The notes under the pieces were generated by a model, which was given only the letters and a program-made list of their open reading frames with translations, was not told the origin of the DNA and ran no database searches. From Psychromonas sp. 14N.309.X.WAT.B.A12 (GTDB taxonomy: Bacteria; Pseudomonadota; Gammaproteobacteria; Enterobacterales; Psychromonadaceae), in contig NZ_JAPNXS010000004.1 of assembly GCF_030397575.1 (NCBI RefSeq), positions 243,866 through 307,865 of the forward strand: DNA of 64,000 bases, written 5' to 3'. Below, piece after piece: positions 47,838 through 56,272 of the stretch. The stretch's first letter is position 1, and each line of letters begins with the position of its first letter. Position numbers and translations under genes: made by a program.

Positions 47838-47850
47838 CTGCATGCAATAT
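47838..47850. promoter_or_regulatory. Predicted GntR/FCD operator (site 2)
   Basis: CTGCATGCAATAT, a slightly degenerate copy of the palindrome, 66 bases upstream of the regulator's own start. It suggests autoregulation. Confidence 0.6.
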
Positions 47851-47986
47851 AATAATTTTTATAATCAATTTTGAACTAGATTGGTGCACCAAATGAATTT
47901 TTTGCATTTATTTGGCGCGTTTTTTAATCAATCTACCTTCCTGTTTCTATCATTTATGCTGGCTTTTAATTTATTTTATTGTTGGC

Positions 47987-48004
47987 TATATTGCATGCAA
48001 TATA
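47987..48004. promoter_or_regulatory. Predicted GntR/FCD operator (site 3)
   Basis: TATATTGCATGCAATATA, a perfect 18-bp palindrome, the best copy of the motif. It lies 158 bases before the start of the second DctP gene and faces the rightward TRAP operon. Confidence 0.75.
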
Positions 48005-48161
48005 TGTTTTTCAAAGGTTTCTTTCTCTTTTAGACTTTTTTATCCAGTGATTACTTTTATCTGCAATCAATTTGGCACACTTCATGCTCATTTAGATATG
48101 TGTACTTACTAAAGACATAGATCTTTCTTGATATAAACAATGATATTTAATGGAGTTAAAT

Positions 48162-49184
48162 ATGAAAAAATTACTAGTTGCAACTTGTTTAAGTGCTGTC
48201 TTCGCTTCAACTGCCGTTGTCGCAGATACGATAAGTTTACGTGTTATGGGCCAGCCTTTATCAACAGGTTTAATTCAAAAAAATGTAGAGCAGCCTTTTT
48301 TTGAAACACTATCGGAAACATCAGGTTTACCTATTAGCGTTAATTATAAACCAGCAGATACAACGGGTATAAAAGATGAAGAACAATTACGTGTATTAAA
48401 ATCAGGTGTATTTGATTTAATTTCATTACGTTTATCTCAAGTTTCTCGCGATGAACCAACTATTTTAGGATTAGACTTGGTGGGGTTAAACCCAACTTAT
48501 GAAGCAGGTGCTAAAACAGTTGCGGGCTATCAGGAAGTGATTGATAAGCGACTACAAGAACGTTTTAACACTAAATTATTAGGGTTATGGCCGTTTGGTC
48601 CACAAGTCTTGTTTTGTAATCACCCAATTGAAAGTCTAAAAGATATTAAAGATTTAAAAGTACGTGTTTATGATCAAAATCTTGCTAAGTTTGTTGAGTC
48701 TGTTGGCGGAGTACCGGTGCCAATCGGATTTGGTGACGTACATCAGAGTTTAGCATTAGGTGTTGTTGATTGTGCTATCACAGGAGCAAGCTCTGCTAAC
48801 TCAGCAGGTTGGCCTGAAGTTTCTACTCATATGCTACCAATTGCATTCCAACTTGGTATGAATGGTTACGGTATTAACTTGAAAACATGGAATAAATTTA
48901 CGCCAGAGCAACAAGAAACATTACAAACATCAATTAATGGGCTTGTTAAAGATGTTTGGAAATACTCTGAAGAGTTACATGAAGATGCACTACGTTGTAA
49001 TGTTGGCGGTGCACCTTGTGACAACTTAAAAACCTATAACTTAGTTGGCTTACCTATTACAGAGGAAGATCTAAGTATCGTTTCAAAAACGTTAATGGAT
49101 GTTTCTTACCCGGTGTGGGCTGAGTTATGTGATAAAACCAATGAAAATTGTTCGGCGGATTGGAAAAAAGCCCTTAATAATTAA
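48162..49184 (+). CDS. TRAP transporter substrate-binding protein (DctP family), module 2
   Basis: A 340-residue periplasmic receptor. The signal peptide is MKKLLVATCLSAVFASTAVVA, with GGAG upstream of this ATG. The ligand-site region is DLKVRVYDQNLAKFVESVGGVPVPIGFGDVHQSLALGVVDCAITG. It has several cysteines (LFCNHP, LRCNVGGAPCDN, ELCDKTNENCSADW) that could form disulfides, which the module 1 receptor lacks. It is only distantly similar to that receptor, so the two TRAP systems probably take different solutes. It heads the second TRAP-amidase operon. Confidence 0.9.
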   Translation: MKKLLVATCLSAVFASTAVVADTISLRVMGQPLSTGLIQKNVEQPFFETLSETSGLPISVNYKPADTTGIKDEEQLRVLKSGVFDLISLRLSQVSRDEPTILGLDLVGLNPTYEAGAKTVAGYQEVIDKRLQERFNTKLLGLWPFGPQVLFCNHPIESLKDIKDLKVRVYDQNLAKFVESVGGVPVPIGFGDVHQSLALGVVDCAITGASSANSAGWPEVSTHMLPIAFQLGMNGYGINLKTWNKFTPEQQETLQTSINGLVKDVWKYSEELHEDALRCNVGGAPCDNLKTYNLVGLPITEEDLSIVSKTLMDVSYPVWAELCDKTNENCSADWKKALNN

Positions 49185-49191
49185 TCAATTT

Positions 49192-49210
49192 AATGGGTTT
49201 TATACCCATT
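49192..49210 (+). promoter_or_regulatory. Intercistronic hairpin after DctP, module 2
   Basis: AATGGGT / ACCCATT with a 5-base loop, eight bases after the stop. A second one (AATGGG / CCCATT, 49350-49369) lies further down the 222-bp DctP-DctQ gap. Together they probably limit permease expression relative to the receptor. Confidence 0.55.
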
Positions 49211-49406
49211 GTACTAATTAGCTGATTTATTTTACTGGCTAACATTGCTTATTTCTTTGTTGAACGTTTTATAAAAAGAAAAACATTAACGAGTTAACCT
49301 CGAGCTAAGCAATTTTTCCTGTGCAAAACGTAGATCATATATTTACTACAATGGGGATTAAGGCCCATTACCCCAGACCTATTGATTAATTGGAGATCCT
49401 AATGTT

Positions 49407-50024
49407 ATGAAAAAAGTTGAAAAGATAGTTAACATCTTATTTGGTGGGTTATTTCTACTACTATCGTTGCTAATTGTAAGTGAAATATTATTGCGAAAAA
49501 TCGCTAACGTATCTTTACAAGGCGTGGATGAATTAAGCGGGTATGCCCTTGCCATTGGTGCGACATTAGCATTTAGTTCTGCTTTGATAGGACGAAGCCA
49601 TATGCGAATAGATTTATTGTATGGGCAATATTCTAAGCGTATACGTAACGTGATCAATTTGTTGTCTATGTTAAGTTTAACGCTTTTTGCTATGTTTTTA
49701 GCTTACGTTAGCCTGCAGGTCATTTTAGAAACATACGAATACCAAAGCACAGCAGCAACAGCCTGGGGAACACCTTTAATTATTCCACAAAGTATTTGGT
49801 TAATGGGCTCTATTATCTTTGCTAGTGTTTCTCTGTGCATGCTGATCAGGTCATTTATATTGGTATTAAAAGGACAAACTGCACAATTAAATAATGAATT
49901 TGGTCCTAAAGGGGTCATTGAAGAACTTAAAAGCGAAGTTTCTGATTTCAAATCGAGACAAAAGAAGCAAGAAAAACAGCCTACAAGCAATGTAAGTGAA
50001 GAGTTAATTAAGGATAATATATGA
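49407..50024 (+). CDS. TRAP transporter small permease (DctQ family), module 2
   Basis: 205 residues with four membrane segments (about 8-28, 45-65, 85-108, 130-150) and the DctQ-type GVDELSGYALAIGATLAFSSALIGRSHMRIDLLY. A hydrophilic, Lys/Glu-rich C-terminal tail of about 50 residues is longer than in module 1. The stop overlaps the DctM start (ATGA). Confidence 0.88.
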   Translation: MKKVEKIVNILFGGLFLLLSLLIVSEILLRKIANVSLQGVDELSGYALAIGATLAFSSALIGRSHMRIDLLYGQYSKRIRNVINLLSMLSLTLFAMFLAYVSLQVILETYEYQSTAATAWGTPLIIPQSIWLMGSIIFASVSLCMLIRSFILVLKGQTAQLNNEFGPKGVIEELKSEVSDFKSRQKKQEKQPTSNVSEELIKDNI

Positions 50025-51310
50025 GTATTTTAACCGCAGTCATTGGCTTTTTGGTGATGCTTTTATTAATGATCATGGGGCTTCCTATTGCCGTTGTAAT
50101 GGCAGGTGCTGGCTTGGTGGGAGGCATTGCTGAGTTTGGGCCGTATTTTGTTTCTACTGCTGGTTCAGTCGTTTGGAGTGTATTAAATAATCCATTATTA
50201 ACTGCTATTCCTTTATTTATTTTGTTAGGTGAATTGTTATTAAGAAGTGGTATAGCGGATCGTATGTATATTGCGATGTCAGCTTGGATAGGTCGATTGC
50301 CCGGTGGTTTATTGCATTCAAACATAGGCACTTCAGCTCTGTTTGCTGCAACATCCGGATCTTCTGTTGCAACGGCGGCAACGGTTGGTACGGTGGCTTT
50401 ACCTTCATTAAAAGAACGAAATTATTGTATGCGCAAGTCTTTAGGCTCCCTGGCCGCGGGTGGTACCTTGGGCATTTTAATCCCACCTAGTGTTAATTTA
50501 TTAGTTTATGGTTCATTAACAAATAACTCTATTGGCCAATTATTTTTGGCCGGTTTTGTTCCTGGAATTTTATTAACACTTTTCTTTATCGCTTATATTG
50601 CGATTTCAAATAGAAATGAAAAAATAAAAGAAGATACGAGTATTAGCTTTGCAGAAAAAATGGAACTGTCTAAGAACCTGGTGCCACCGTTAGTTATTTT
50701 TGGTGTGGTAATGGGCGGCATTTATACGGGCTTAGCAACCGCAACGGAATCAGCGGCATTAGGTGTTGTAAGTGCTTTATTTTTTGCTTATCGCAATAAC
50801 TCTTTGAGTAAAAAGTTTTTCCTAGAATGTTTCCGCCAAACAGCACAAATATCAGGCATGATTTTATTAATTATTACGGCAGCCTTTATTCTTAATCTTA
50901 CAATCAGTATGACAGGTATTGTCGATCAGCTAACCGCAGTGGTGGTTTCTTTTGAATTTTCTACCTTTACTTTATTACTGATATTAGCGTTATTTTATTT
51001 ATTGTTAGGCATGTTTATGGATGTCTTATCAATGCAAGTATTAACGATCCCTATCACTTATCCTGTGATTGTTAGCTTAGGCATTGACCCCATTTGGTAT
51101 GGTATTTTCTTAGTGGTGATGTGTGAGGTTGCTTTGATCACACCACCAGTGGGTATGAATTTATTTGTAGTGCATAGCGTACGCAGCGATGATGGTGATA
51201 TTCGAGATGTAATGTGGGGAGCTTTACCCTATGTTGGCATTATGATGCTATTTGTTTTGTTTATAATTTTAGTGCCTAAGGTGGTGTTATGGTTACCAAC
51301 AAGTGTTTAA
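50021..51310 (+). CDS. TRAP transporter large permease (DctM family), module 2
   Basis: 429 residues with about 12 membrane segments and the family blocks NPLLTAIPLFILLGELLLRSGIADRMY, ATSGSSVATAATVGTVALPSLKERNY, LAAGGTLGILIPPSVNLLVYGSLTNNSIGQLFLAGFVPG and ALITPPVGMNLFVVHSV. It begins inside the DctQ stop and its end overlaps the frame of the following amidase, so the whole operon is tightly coupled. Confidence 0.93.
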   Translation: MSILTAVIGFLVMLLLMIMGLPIAVVMAGAGLVGGIAEFGPYFVSTAGSVVWSVLNNPLLTAIPLFILLGELLLRSGIADRMYIAMSAWIGRLPGGLLHSNIGTSALFAATSGSSVATAATVGTVALPSLKERNYCMRKSLGSLAAGGTLGILIPPSVNLLVYGSLTNNSIGQLFLAGFVPGILLTLFFIAYIAISNRNEKIKEDTSISFAEKMELSKNLVPPLVIFGVVMGGIYTGLATATESAALGVVSALFFAYRNNSLSKKFFLECFRQTAQISGMILLIITAAFILNLTISMTGIVDQLTAVVVSFEFSTFTLLLILALFYLLLGMFMDVLSMQVLTIPITYPVIVSLGIDPIWYGIFLVVMCEVALITPPVGMNLFVVHSVRSDDGDIRDVMWGALPYVGIMMLFVLFIILVPKVVLWLPTSV

Positions 51311-52668
51311 ACACTCCGCCATTATGGATGTTAAGCCTAACTGAGTTGAGTTTAGGCTTTAAAGAACAGCGCTTTAAACCCAGTGATGTTTGTAAGCAAA
51401 TTTTACTGCAAATTGAACTAATAAATAGTCGTTTAAATGCTTATGTCTATTTAAACCCTAAACTAGTAGAAGAAGCGCAAAAAAGTGACTATCGCTGGCA
51501 AAAGGGAGAACCTTTAAGCGAGTTAGATGGTGTACCGATTGGTATTAAAGATAATATCAATGTTGCTGGGATGCCAACTAGCTGGGGGAATGACGGGTTA
51601 CAAAATAATATTGCAGAAAAAAGTGAATGGGTTGTGAAACAATGCCAACTTGCTGGCATACTTATTATAGGAAAAACGAACGTACCAGAGTTTGCTTCCG
51701 AAGGGGTGACAGATAACCCTACTTTTGGGGCAACATGCAATCCATGGAATGAGCAATTAACAACGGGAGGCTCTTCAGGTGGAATGGTTGCAGCTGTGGC
51801 CAGTGGAATGGCATTTGCAGGATTAGGTACTGATGGTGGTGGATCTATAAGACGACCTTGTGCACATACGGGGTTAGTGGGGTTAAAACCAACCGCTGAG
51901 TTGATCAGTAGAGAAAATGGCCTTCCTCGTTTTATGTTTGATTTTGAAGTGGTAGGCCCAATTGGGCGAACCGTCAAGGACGTCATTAACTTATTTAAGG
52001 TGATGATGCCAGAGCAGGTCATGGAGGAGCCTAAACCTGCATTAAAAATTTTGGTCGTGAAAGAGTTAGCTTCTCACCCAGTTGACCCAGATATTATTGC
52101 TGCCACTGAGCATACGGCAAAGCAACTAGCTCAATTAGGACATACTATTGAGTATTCTACTCTTCCTGTTTCTCTTAATATTTTTGAGGAATTTTGGCCG
52201 ATATTAGGTAAGGTAGGAATAGCTTATGCAATGCAGAATTTTCCCCAATCGGCTGCAAGCGCACAAGATAAATTCAAGGCGATGGCGAAGGAAGGTCAGC
52301 AGTATAATGCGTTAGATATGATGCATTTATGGCAAGAAACAATGCGCTTTAGACAAAAAGTTAAATTAATGTTTAAAGAGTGGGATATTATTTTAATGCC
52401 TTCAATAGCCGCTTTAGCTTGGCCTGTACACTCAAAATATCCGAAAGAAATAGCTGGGAAAGCTGTTGGTGAAAGAGGGCATGCAGTATTCACTGGTTGG
52501 GTGAATATGGCTGGTAACCCTTCTATTAACCTACCCGTCACAAACAAATTGAATAACCCTATTGGCATGCAATTGATTGCTGATTGGCATCAAGAACAAC
52601 GATTGTTAAATCTAGCTAAACAATTTGAAGAGATTAATAAAGGGTGGCAGTGGCCTACTTTAGCCTAG
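51289..52668 (+). CDS. Amidase (amidase-signature family), module 2
   Basis: Up to 459 residues; the catalytic Lys is in GVPIGIKDNINVAGMP and the Ser signature is TTGGSSGGMVAAVASGMAFAGLGTDGGGSIRRPCAH. It is paralogous to the module 1 amidase and likewise coupled to a TRAP permease. The ATG at 51289 overlaps DctM by 22 bases; an ATG at 51328 (MLSLTELSLGF) matches the usual family start equally well. The reading frame ends where a truncated vWA gene begins, which marks the right edge of the catabolic block. Confidence 0.87.
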   Translation: MVTNKCLNTPPLWMLSLTELSLGFKEQRFKPSDVCKQILLQIELINSRLNAYVYLNPKLVEEAQKSDYRWQKGEPLSELDGVPIGIKDNINVAGMPTSWGNDGLQNNIAEKSEWVVKQCQLAGILIIGKTNVPEFASEGVTDNPTFGATCNPWNEQLTTGGSSGGMVAAVASGMAFAGLGTDGGGSIRRPCAHTGLVGLKPTAELISRENGLPRFMFDFEVVGPIGRTVKDVINLFKVMMPEQVMEEPKPALKILVVKELASHPVDPDIIAATEHTAKQLAQLGHTIEYSTLPVSLNIFEEFWPILGKVGIAYAMQNFPQSAASAQDKFKAMAKEGQQYNALDMMHLWQETMRFRQKVKLMFKEWDIILMPSIAALAWPVHSKYPKEIAGKAVGERGHAVFTGWVNMAGNPSINLPVTNKLNNPIGMQLIADWHQEQRLLNLAKQFEEINKGWQWPTLA

Positions 52669-52679
52669 AATATTGCGAA

Positions 52680-53042
52680 TCAATTACAAACCCACAAATT
52701 ATAGTATTAACTGATGGTGCTGATAATAGCAGCTCTGTTACATATACTGATGTAATTACAAAAACACAAGACAAAAACATACCAATTAGTGTTTTAGCGA
52801 TAGGTGGTGGAATTTCATCGTATTATTCTTCTCGAATGGAAGAAATTGCAACAGAAACGGGGAGTCAATATTTAGAGGTTTCGAATGTAACTGATCTTTC
52901 AGGTTTCTTTGATGGTCTGTCGACACAAACATCTTTTAATTATAACGGTACTTTGAGCGAACCACTGGTAACAGGGGATGTGATGCAAGTAACTGTGGAT
53001 ATTAATGGAGAAAGTACCTCTCGTGAGTTAACCATCGATTAA
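52680..53042 (+). pseudogene. 5'-truncated von Willebrand A domain gene
   Basis: The frame encodes the C-terminal half of a vWA domain (NPQIIVLTDGADNSSSVTY, IPISVLAIGG, MEEIATETGSQYLEVSNVTDLSGFF) plus a short tail. The first strand with the DxSxS metal-site motif is missing, and there is no ribosome binding site. The open frame runs back only into the end of the amidase gene in another phase. It is the 3' remnant of a larger gene, cut where the amidase block was joined. Its other half is not in the window. Confidence 0.78.
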
Positions 53043-53200
53043 CGTTAAGTTCCGTATTAAAGTGTAAAGCTTAAAATGTGGTTGTGTCATTAGTATTAAT
53101 TTCAAAGATTGAAATAACTATAGTGCCACAACCACTCACTGCTTTGATTATGGAAAATCATTAAACTAGGGTGTTGATAAGTTCGTTTTTTCTACAATCT

Positions 53201-53251
53201 ACCACATTAAGAATACCGCTTCATGCTTAAACGCAGAAGCGGTATTTTTTT
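53201..53251 (+). repeat. Remote copy of the tRNA-Pro flank repeat, with terminator
   Basis: ACCACATTAAGAAT (53201-53214) is identical to the array copies at 35521 and 35837. As there, it is followed by a terminator built on CCGCTT / AAGCGG (ATACCGCTTC / GAAGCGGTAT, then T7). The preceding GTTCGTTTTTTCTACAATCT faintly resembles a tRNA-Pro T arm. No gene lies in the rest of the 53043-53539 gap. Confidence 0.7.
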
Positions 53252-53539
53252 GTAAATAGTTAAAGGTTTTTTAAACAGTAGAGTAATTATTTTTTACCCG
53301 ACAAAGTGAGGCAAAATTTACAAATATTGCTGAATGACTTTCCTGTATCTAATGAACACTAAAATTCAATATATTGTATAAAAAAACATAAAATAAACTC
53401 AAATTTATACTTTTCATGTATAACTACTAAGTGTTAATATCTTAAATATTAGGTACTTATGCATACCATTCAACACCAAACTCTTTCGAACTGACGTATT
53501 GTCTTTTATCTACTTTTTATACCTAAAATAAGGACAGGT

Positions 53540-55285
53540 ATGACGGCTAATTTTTACAATAAAAACGCCAATAAACTAGCTGAAATGTACCTATCAAAAA
53601 CCTTTGAGGAAGTCCACGCATCTTGGTTAAGCTATCTGACTCCTATTTTAAATAAGAAAGAGGCCCGCATTTTAGATATAGGCGCTGGAGCAGGGCGAGA
53701 TAGCAAGTACTTTGCACAGAAAGGTGCTGATAATAATATTTCTGTGACTGCGATTGAACCCGCTTCAATGTTAGCTGAACTCGGTAAAAATCATACCCAA
53801 GGTTTGAACATTAACTGGTTACAAGATTCACTTCCCGATCTCACCGCCGTCACGCGTAAAGAAATCAGTTTCGACCTCATTTTATTAAGTGCCGTTTGGA
53901 TGCATATTCCAGATGCGCAACGCACTCGTTCATTACGAAAACTCGCTAACTTATTAAAGCCCGGCGGCCTATTAGTTATCTCATTACGTCATGGTGAAAG
54001 TGGCGATGAACGAAATATGTATGAAGTTTCTAGCTATGCTTTAGTACAAATGTCTACAAAACTCGGACTATCTCCATTATTAATCACAGATAAAAAGCCT
54101 GATGTAATCGGCAGAGCTAATGTCTCATGGCAAACGGTTGTACTAAAACTACCTGACGATGGGAGCGGAGCATTTCCATTCATTCGTCATGTTGCGTTGA
54201 ATGACGGTAAGTCTGCAACACATAAACTCGCATTAATGCGCGTGTTATTACGTATAGCTGACGGACACCCCGGTGCTGTTATTCGACGTGAAGATAATCG
54301 CGTCATATTACCAATGGGCTTAGTGGCGCTTTATTGGGCGCATCAATATAAAGATTTAATCGATAAACATCATTTATTTCAAACGCCTAACAAAAATAAC
54401 AACATGGGATTTATGAAGGAAGATGGTTGGCATAAATTAACGCATTTATCATCATCAGATTATCGTATTGGGAATTTGTTCCAAGGTGCTCAAGCAATTG
54501 CAATGCATAAAATGCTATCTGCAAGCGTCGCTAACATCAAAAACATGCCTTGTAAGTTCATCACTTTTCCTAATAGTACAGAAAGTGTATTTGAAGTGAG
54601 CAGTAAATCAGTACGCGCTAAAGACAATTTATTTTTAGACTTAACCACCTTAAAACATTGGGGTGAATTTTCATTACCTGAACACCTATGGATTGCTTTT
54701 AGCCGTTATGCTTGTTGGATTGAACCTGTGTTAGTTTCCGAATGGACTAAAACCATGGCTAGCTATCAAGGCAATCGACAATATCAAGCACCAGAGCAAC
54801 AACATAAATTAGCAAATGCATTAAATTGGTTAGAAGCAAAACGCAGTACCACCGAAGTCCGAAACCGTTTTGAAACGCTGAAAAAACAGAACAACAGCCA
54901 ACACAACTGTGTTTGGACAAATAAAAGCTTAACCAAAAAATACGCAATCGATCATTGCATGCCATTTGCACGTTGGCCTAATAACGACCTATGGAATTTA
55001 TTACCTAGCGATGTCACAGCCAACGGACAAAAGAGCGATCGTTTACCGACAGAACATAAGATGAAAAATGCGAAAACACGTATTACAGATTGGTGGCAAG
55101 ATGCTTGGCTAACCGGTGATTCAATTGATGTTAGCCGAGAAATAAACCAAAAACGTTTTTTCGCAGAAGCTAATATTGCTTTACCAGATTTAGCGTCAAG
55201 TAATAATTCAGTCGATGATCTTTTTGACGCTTTATTGCTACAAAGAGGGCGGTTGAAAGAAATGCAGCAGTTGAGAGAGTGGTAA
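53540..55285 (+). CDS. Class I SAM methyltransferase fused to HNH endonuclease
   Basis: A 581-residue protein. Residues 1-200 form a SAM-dependent methyltransferase: motif I ARILDIGAGAGRDSKYFA, acidic IEP after strand 2, and LILLSAVWMHIPD. A middle region (about 205-440), beginning SATHKLALMRVLLRIADGHPGAV, is one I know only from HNH proteins and cannot name. An HNH nuclease module lies at about 475-515: KKYAIDHCMPFARWPNNDLW, then NLLPSDVTANGQKSDRLP. The methyltransferase lacks DNA-specific NPPY or PCQ motifs and looks like a small-molecule or protein enzyme. The AAGGA site is well placed. Position in a defence island suggests an anti-phage role; this is inference. Confidence 0.75.
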   Translation: MTANFYNKNANKLAEMYLSKTFEEVHASWLSYLTPILNKKEARILDIGAGAGRDSKYFAQKGADNNISVTAIEPASMLAELGKNHTQGLNINWLQDSLPDLTAVTRKEISFDLILLSAVWMHIPDAQRTRSLRKLANLLKPGGLLVISLRHGESGDERNMYEVSSYALVQMSTKLGLSPLLITDKKPDVIGRANVSWQTVVLKLPDDGSGAFPFIRHVALNDGKSATHKLALMRVLLRIADGHPGAVIRREDNRVILPMGLVALYWAHQYKDLIDKHHLFQTPNKNNNMGFMKEDGWHKLTHLSSSDYRIGNLFQGAQAIAMHKMLSASVANIKNMPCKFITFPNSTESVFEVSSKSVRAKDNLFLDLTTLKHWGEFSLPEHLWIAFSRYACWIEPVLVSEWTKTMASYQGNRQYQAPEQQHKLANALNWLEAKRSTTEVRNRFETLKKQNNSQHNCVWTNKSLTKKYAIDHCMPFARWPNNDLWNLLPSDVTANGQKSDRLPTEHKMKNAKTRITDWWQDAWLTGDSIDVSREINQKRFFAEANIALPDLASSNNSVDDLFDALLLQRGRLKEMQQLREW

Positions 55286-55341
55286 TAAATAATTCGACTT
55301 TTAGTGTGCGAGTATAATTTACAGTTATTTAGGGATGAAAA

Positions 55342-56265
55342 ATGCAATTATCAGCAGTTGATACGATAAGAAAAAGTTTGATTGTAGGAAAAAATGGACA
55401 ACGTTTAAATGATTCTTTATTTAAAGGAAGATCAAGCGTTGATTTATCGGTACGAGAAATTATCCATAAAAATGAAAAAGGGAGAGATAAGATAGTTGGA
55501 CAGTATTTTATTGAACCTCAAGAGACGGTGTATTTATTATCTGAGGAAATAATTAATGTAAAAGCAGGGTATGTTGCATATGTATTTCTTAAAAATAGAT
55601 TATCATCTAAAGGCTTATTAGCTTTAAATACTGGCATTCTTGACAGTGGCTTTCATGGTCCGCTTTCAACATTAGTTATAAACTTCTCTAAACAAGATGT
55701 TCCAGTTAATGAAAATGGAAAAAGTTATTTTTTTAGAGTTGTATTTCATAAAATAGACTTAGTTAGTGGTGAGTCCGAGTCAGATTTTAAAGGAAGAAAA
55801 TATGAGTATGATAGCTATAAAAAGAATAAGAAAAAAGAATTATCATTTTTACCTCGTTTATTTTTAGATCAAGATAAATTAAAATTAAAAATAAACTCTG
55901 AACTTTCTGATAAAGCAATGGATTTTGGTTATAAAAAACTAACTCTTTTATTTGCTATAATGTCACTTTTGTTTGTTTTTATCCCTCCATTAAGTAAAGT
56001 GACTGGCGATTATTTTTTTGAAAACAAAAATAAATACTCAGCTAAAGTTATAGAACTGAGTGAAAAATTTGATTTGTTTATGAGCCAAGCTGATCAATCT
56101 TCAGTGAAAGACTCACTTAACATATTATATAATCATAATTTACAGTTAAATAGTCAACTGGTTGAATTGAGAGCAGAAGTTGAAGCTCTGAATCATGAGC
56201 TATCAAATATAAAATTAAAGGTTATTCCGCCCATAAAGCAACAGCTAGAAGCCTCAAAAAGGTAA
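55342..56265 (+). CDS. dUTPase/dCTP-deaminase-fold protein with membrane anchor and coiled coil
   Basis: 307 residues. The N-terminal half (about 40-150) follows the dUTPase/dCTP deaminase trimer fold: FIEPQETVYLLSEEIINVKAGYVAYVFLKNRLSSKGLLALNTGILDSGFHG. The ILDSGFHG segment resembles dUTPase motif III. The Glu that is catalytic in dCTP deaminases appears replaced (LSTLVINFS). A single membrane segment (about 198-218) follows, then a C-terminal coiled coil (about 225-300). Such a membrane-tethered arrangement is not the housekeeping enzyme. dCTP deaminases are known anti-phage effectors, so nucleotide sensing or depletion is possible. An AGGGA site precedes the ATG; 57 bases separate it from the methyltransferase-HNH gene. 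Confidence 0.65.
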   Translation: MQLSAVDTIRKSLIVGKNGQRLNDSLFKGRSSVDLSVREIIHKNEKGRDKIVGQYFIEPQETVYLLSEEIINVKAGYVAYVFLKNRLSSKGLLALNTGILDSGFHGPLSTLVINFSKQDVPVNENGKSYFFRVVFHKIDLVSGESESDFKGRKYEYDSYKKNKKKELSFLPRLFLDQDKLKLKINSELSDKAMDFGYKKLTLLFAIMSLLFVFIPPLSKVTGDYFFENKNKYSAKVIELSEKFDLFMSQADQSSVKDSLNILYNHNLQLNSQLVELRAEVEALNHELSNIKLKVIPPIKQQLEASKR

Positions 56266-56272
56266 AAACTAG

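Noticed and set aside
47912..48112. 66-codon open frame between the GntR gene and DctP
   Set aside because: It runs through the best operator palindrome, lacks a ribosome binding site and resembles no family.
52680..53042. Remnant of the missing sortase target protein of the Pds locus
   Set aside because: It is a vWA fragment 24 kb away with no VIT domain or sorting signal; a generic vWA gene is just as likely.
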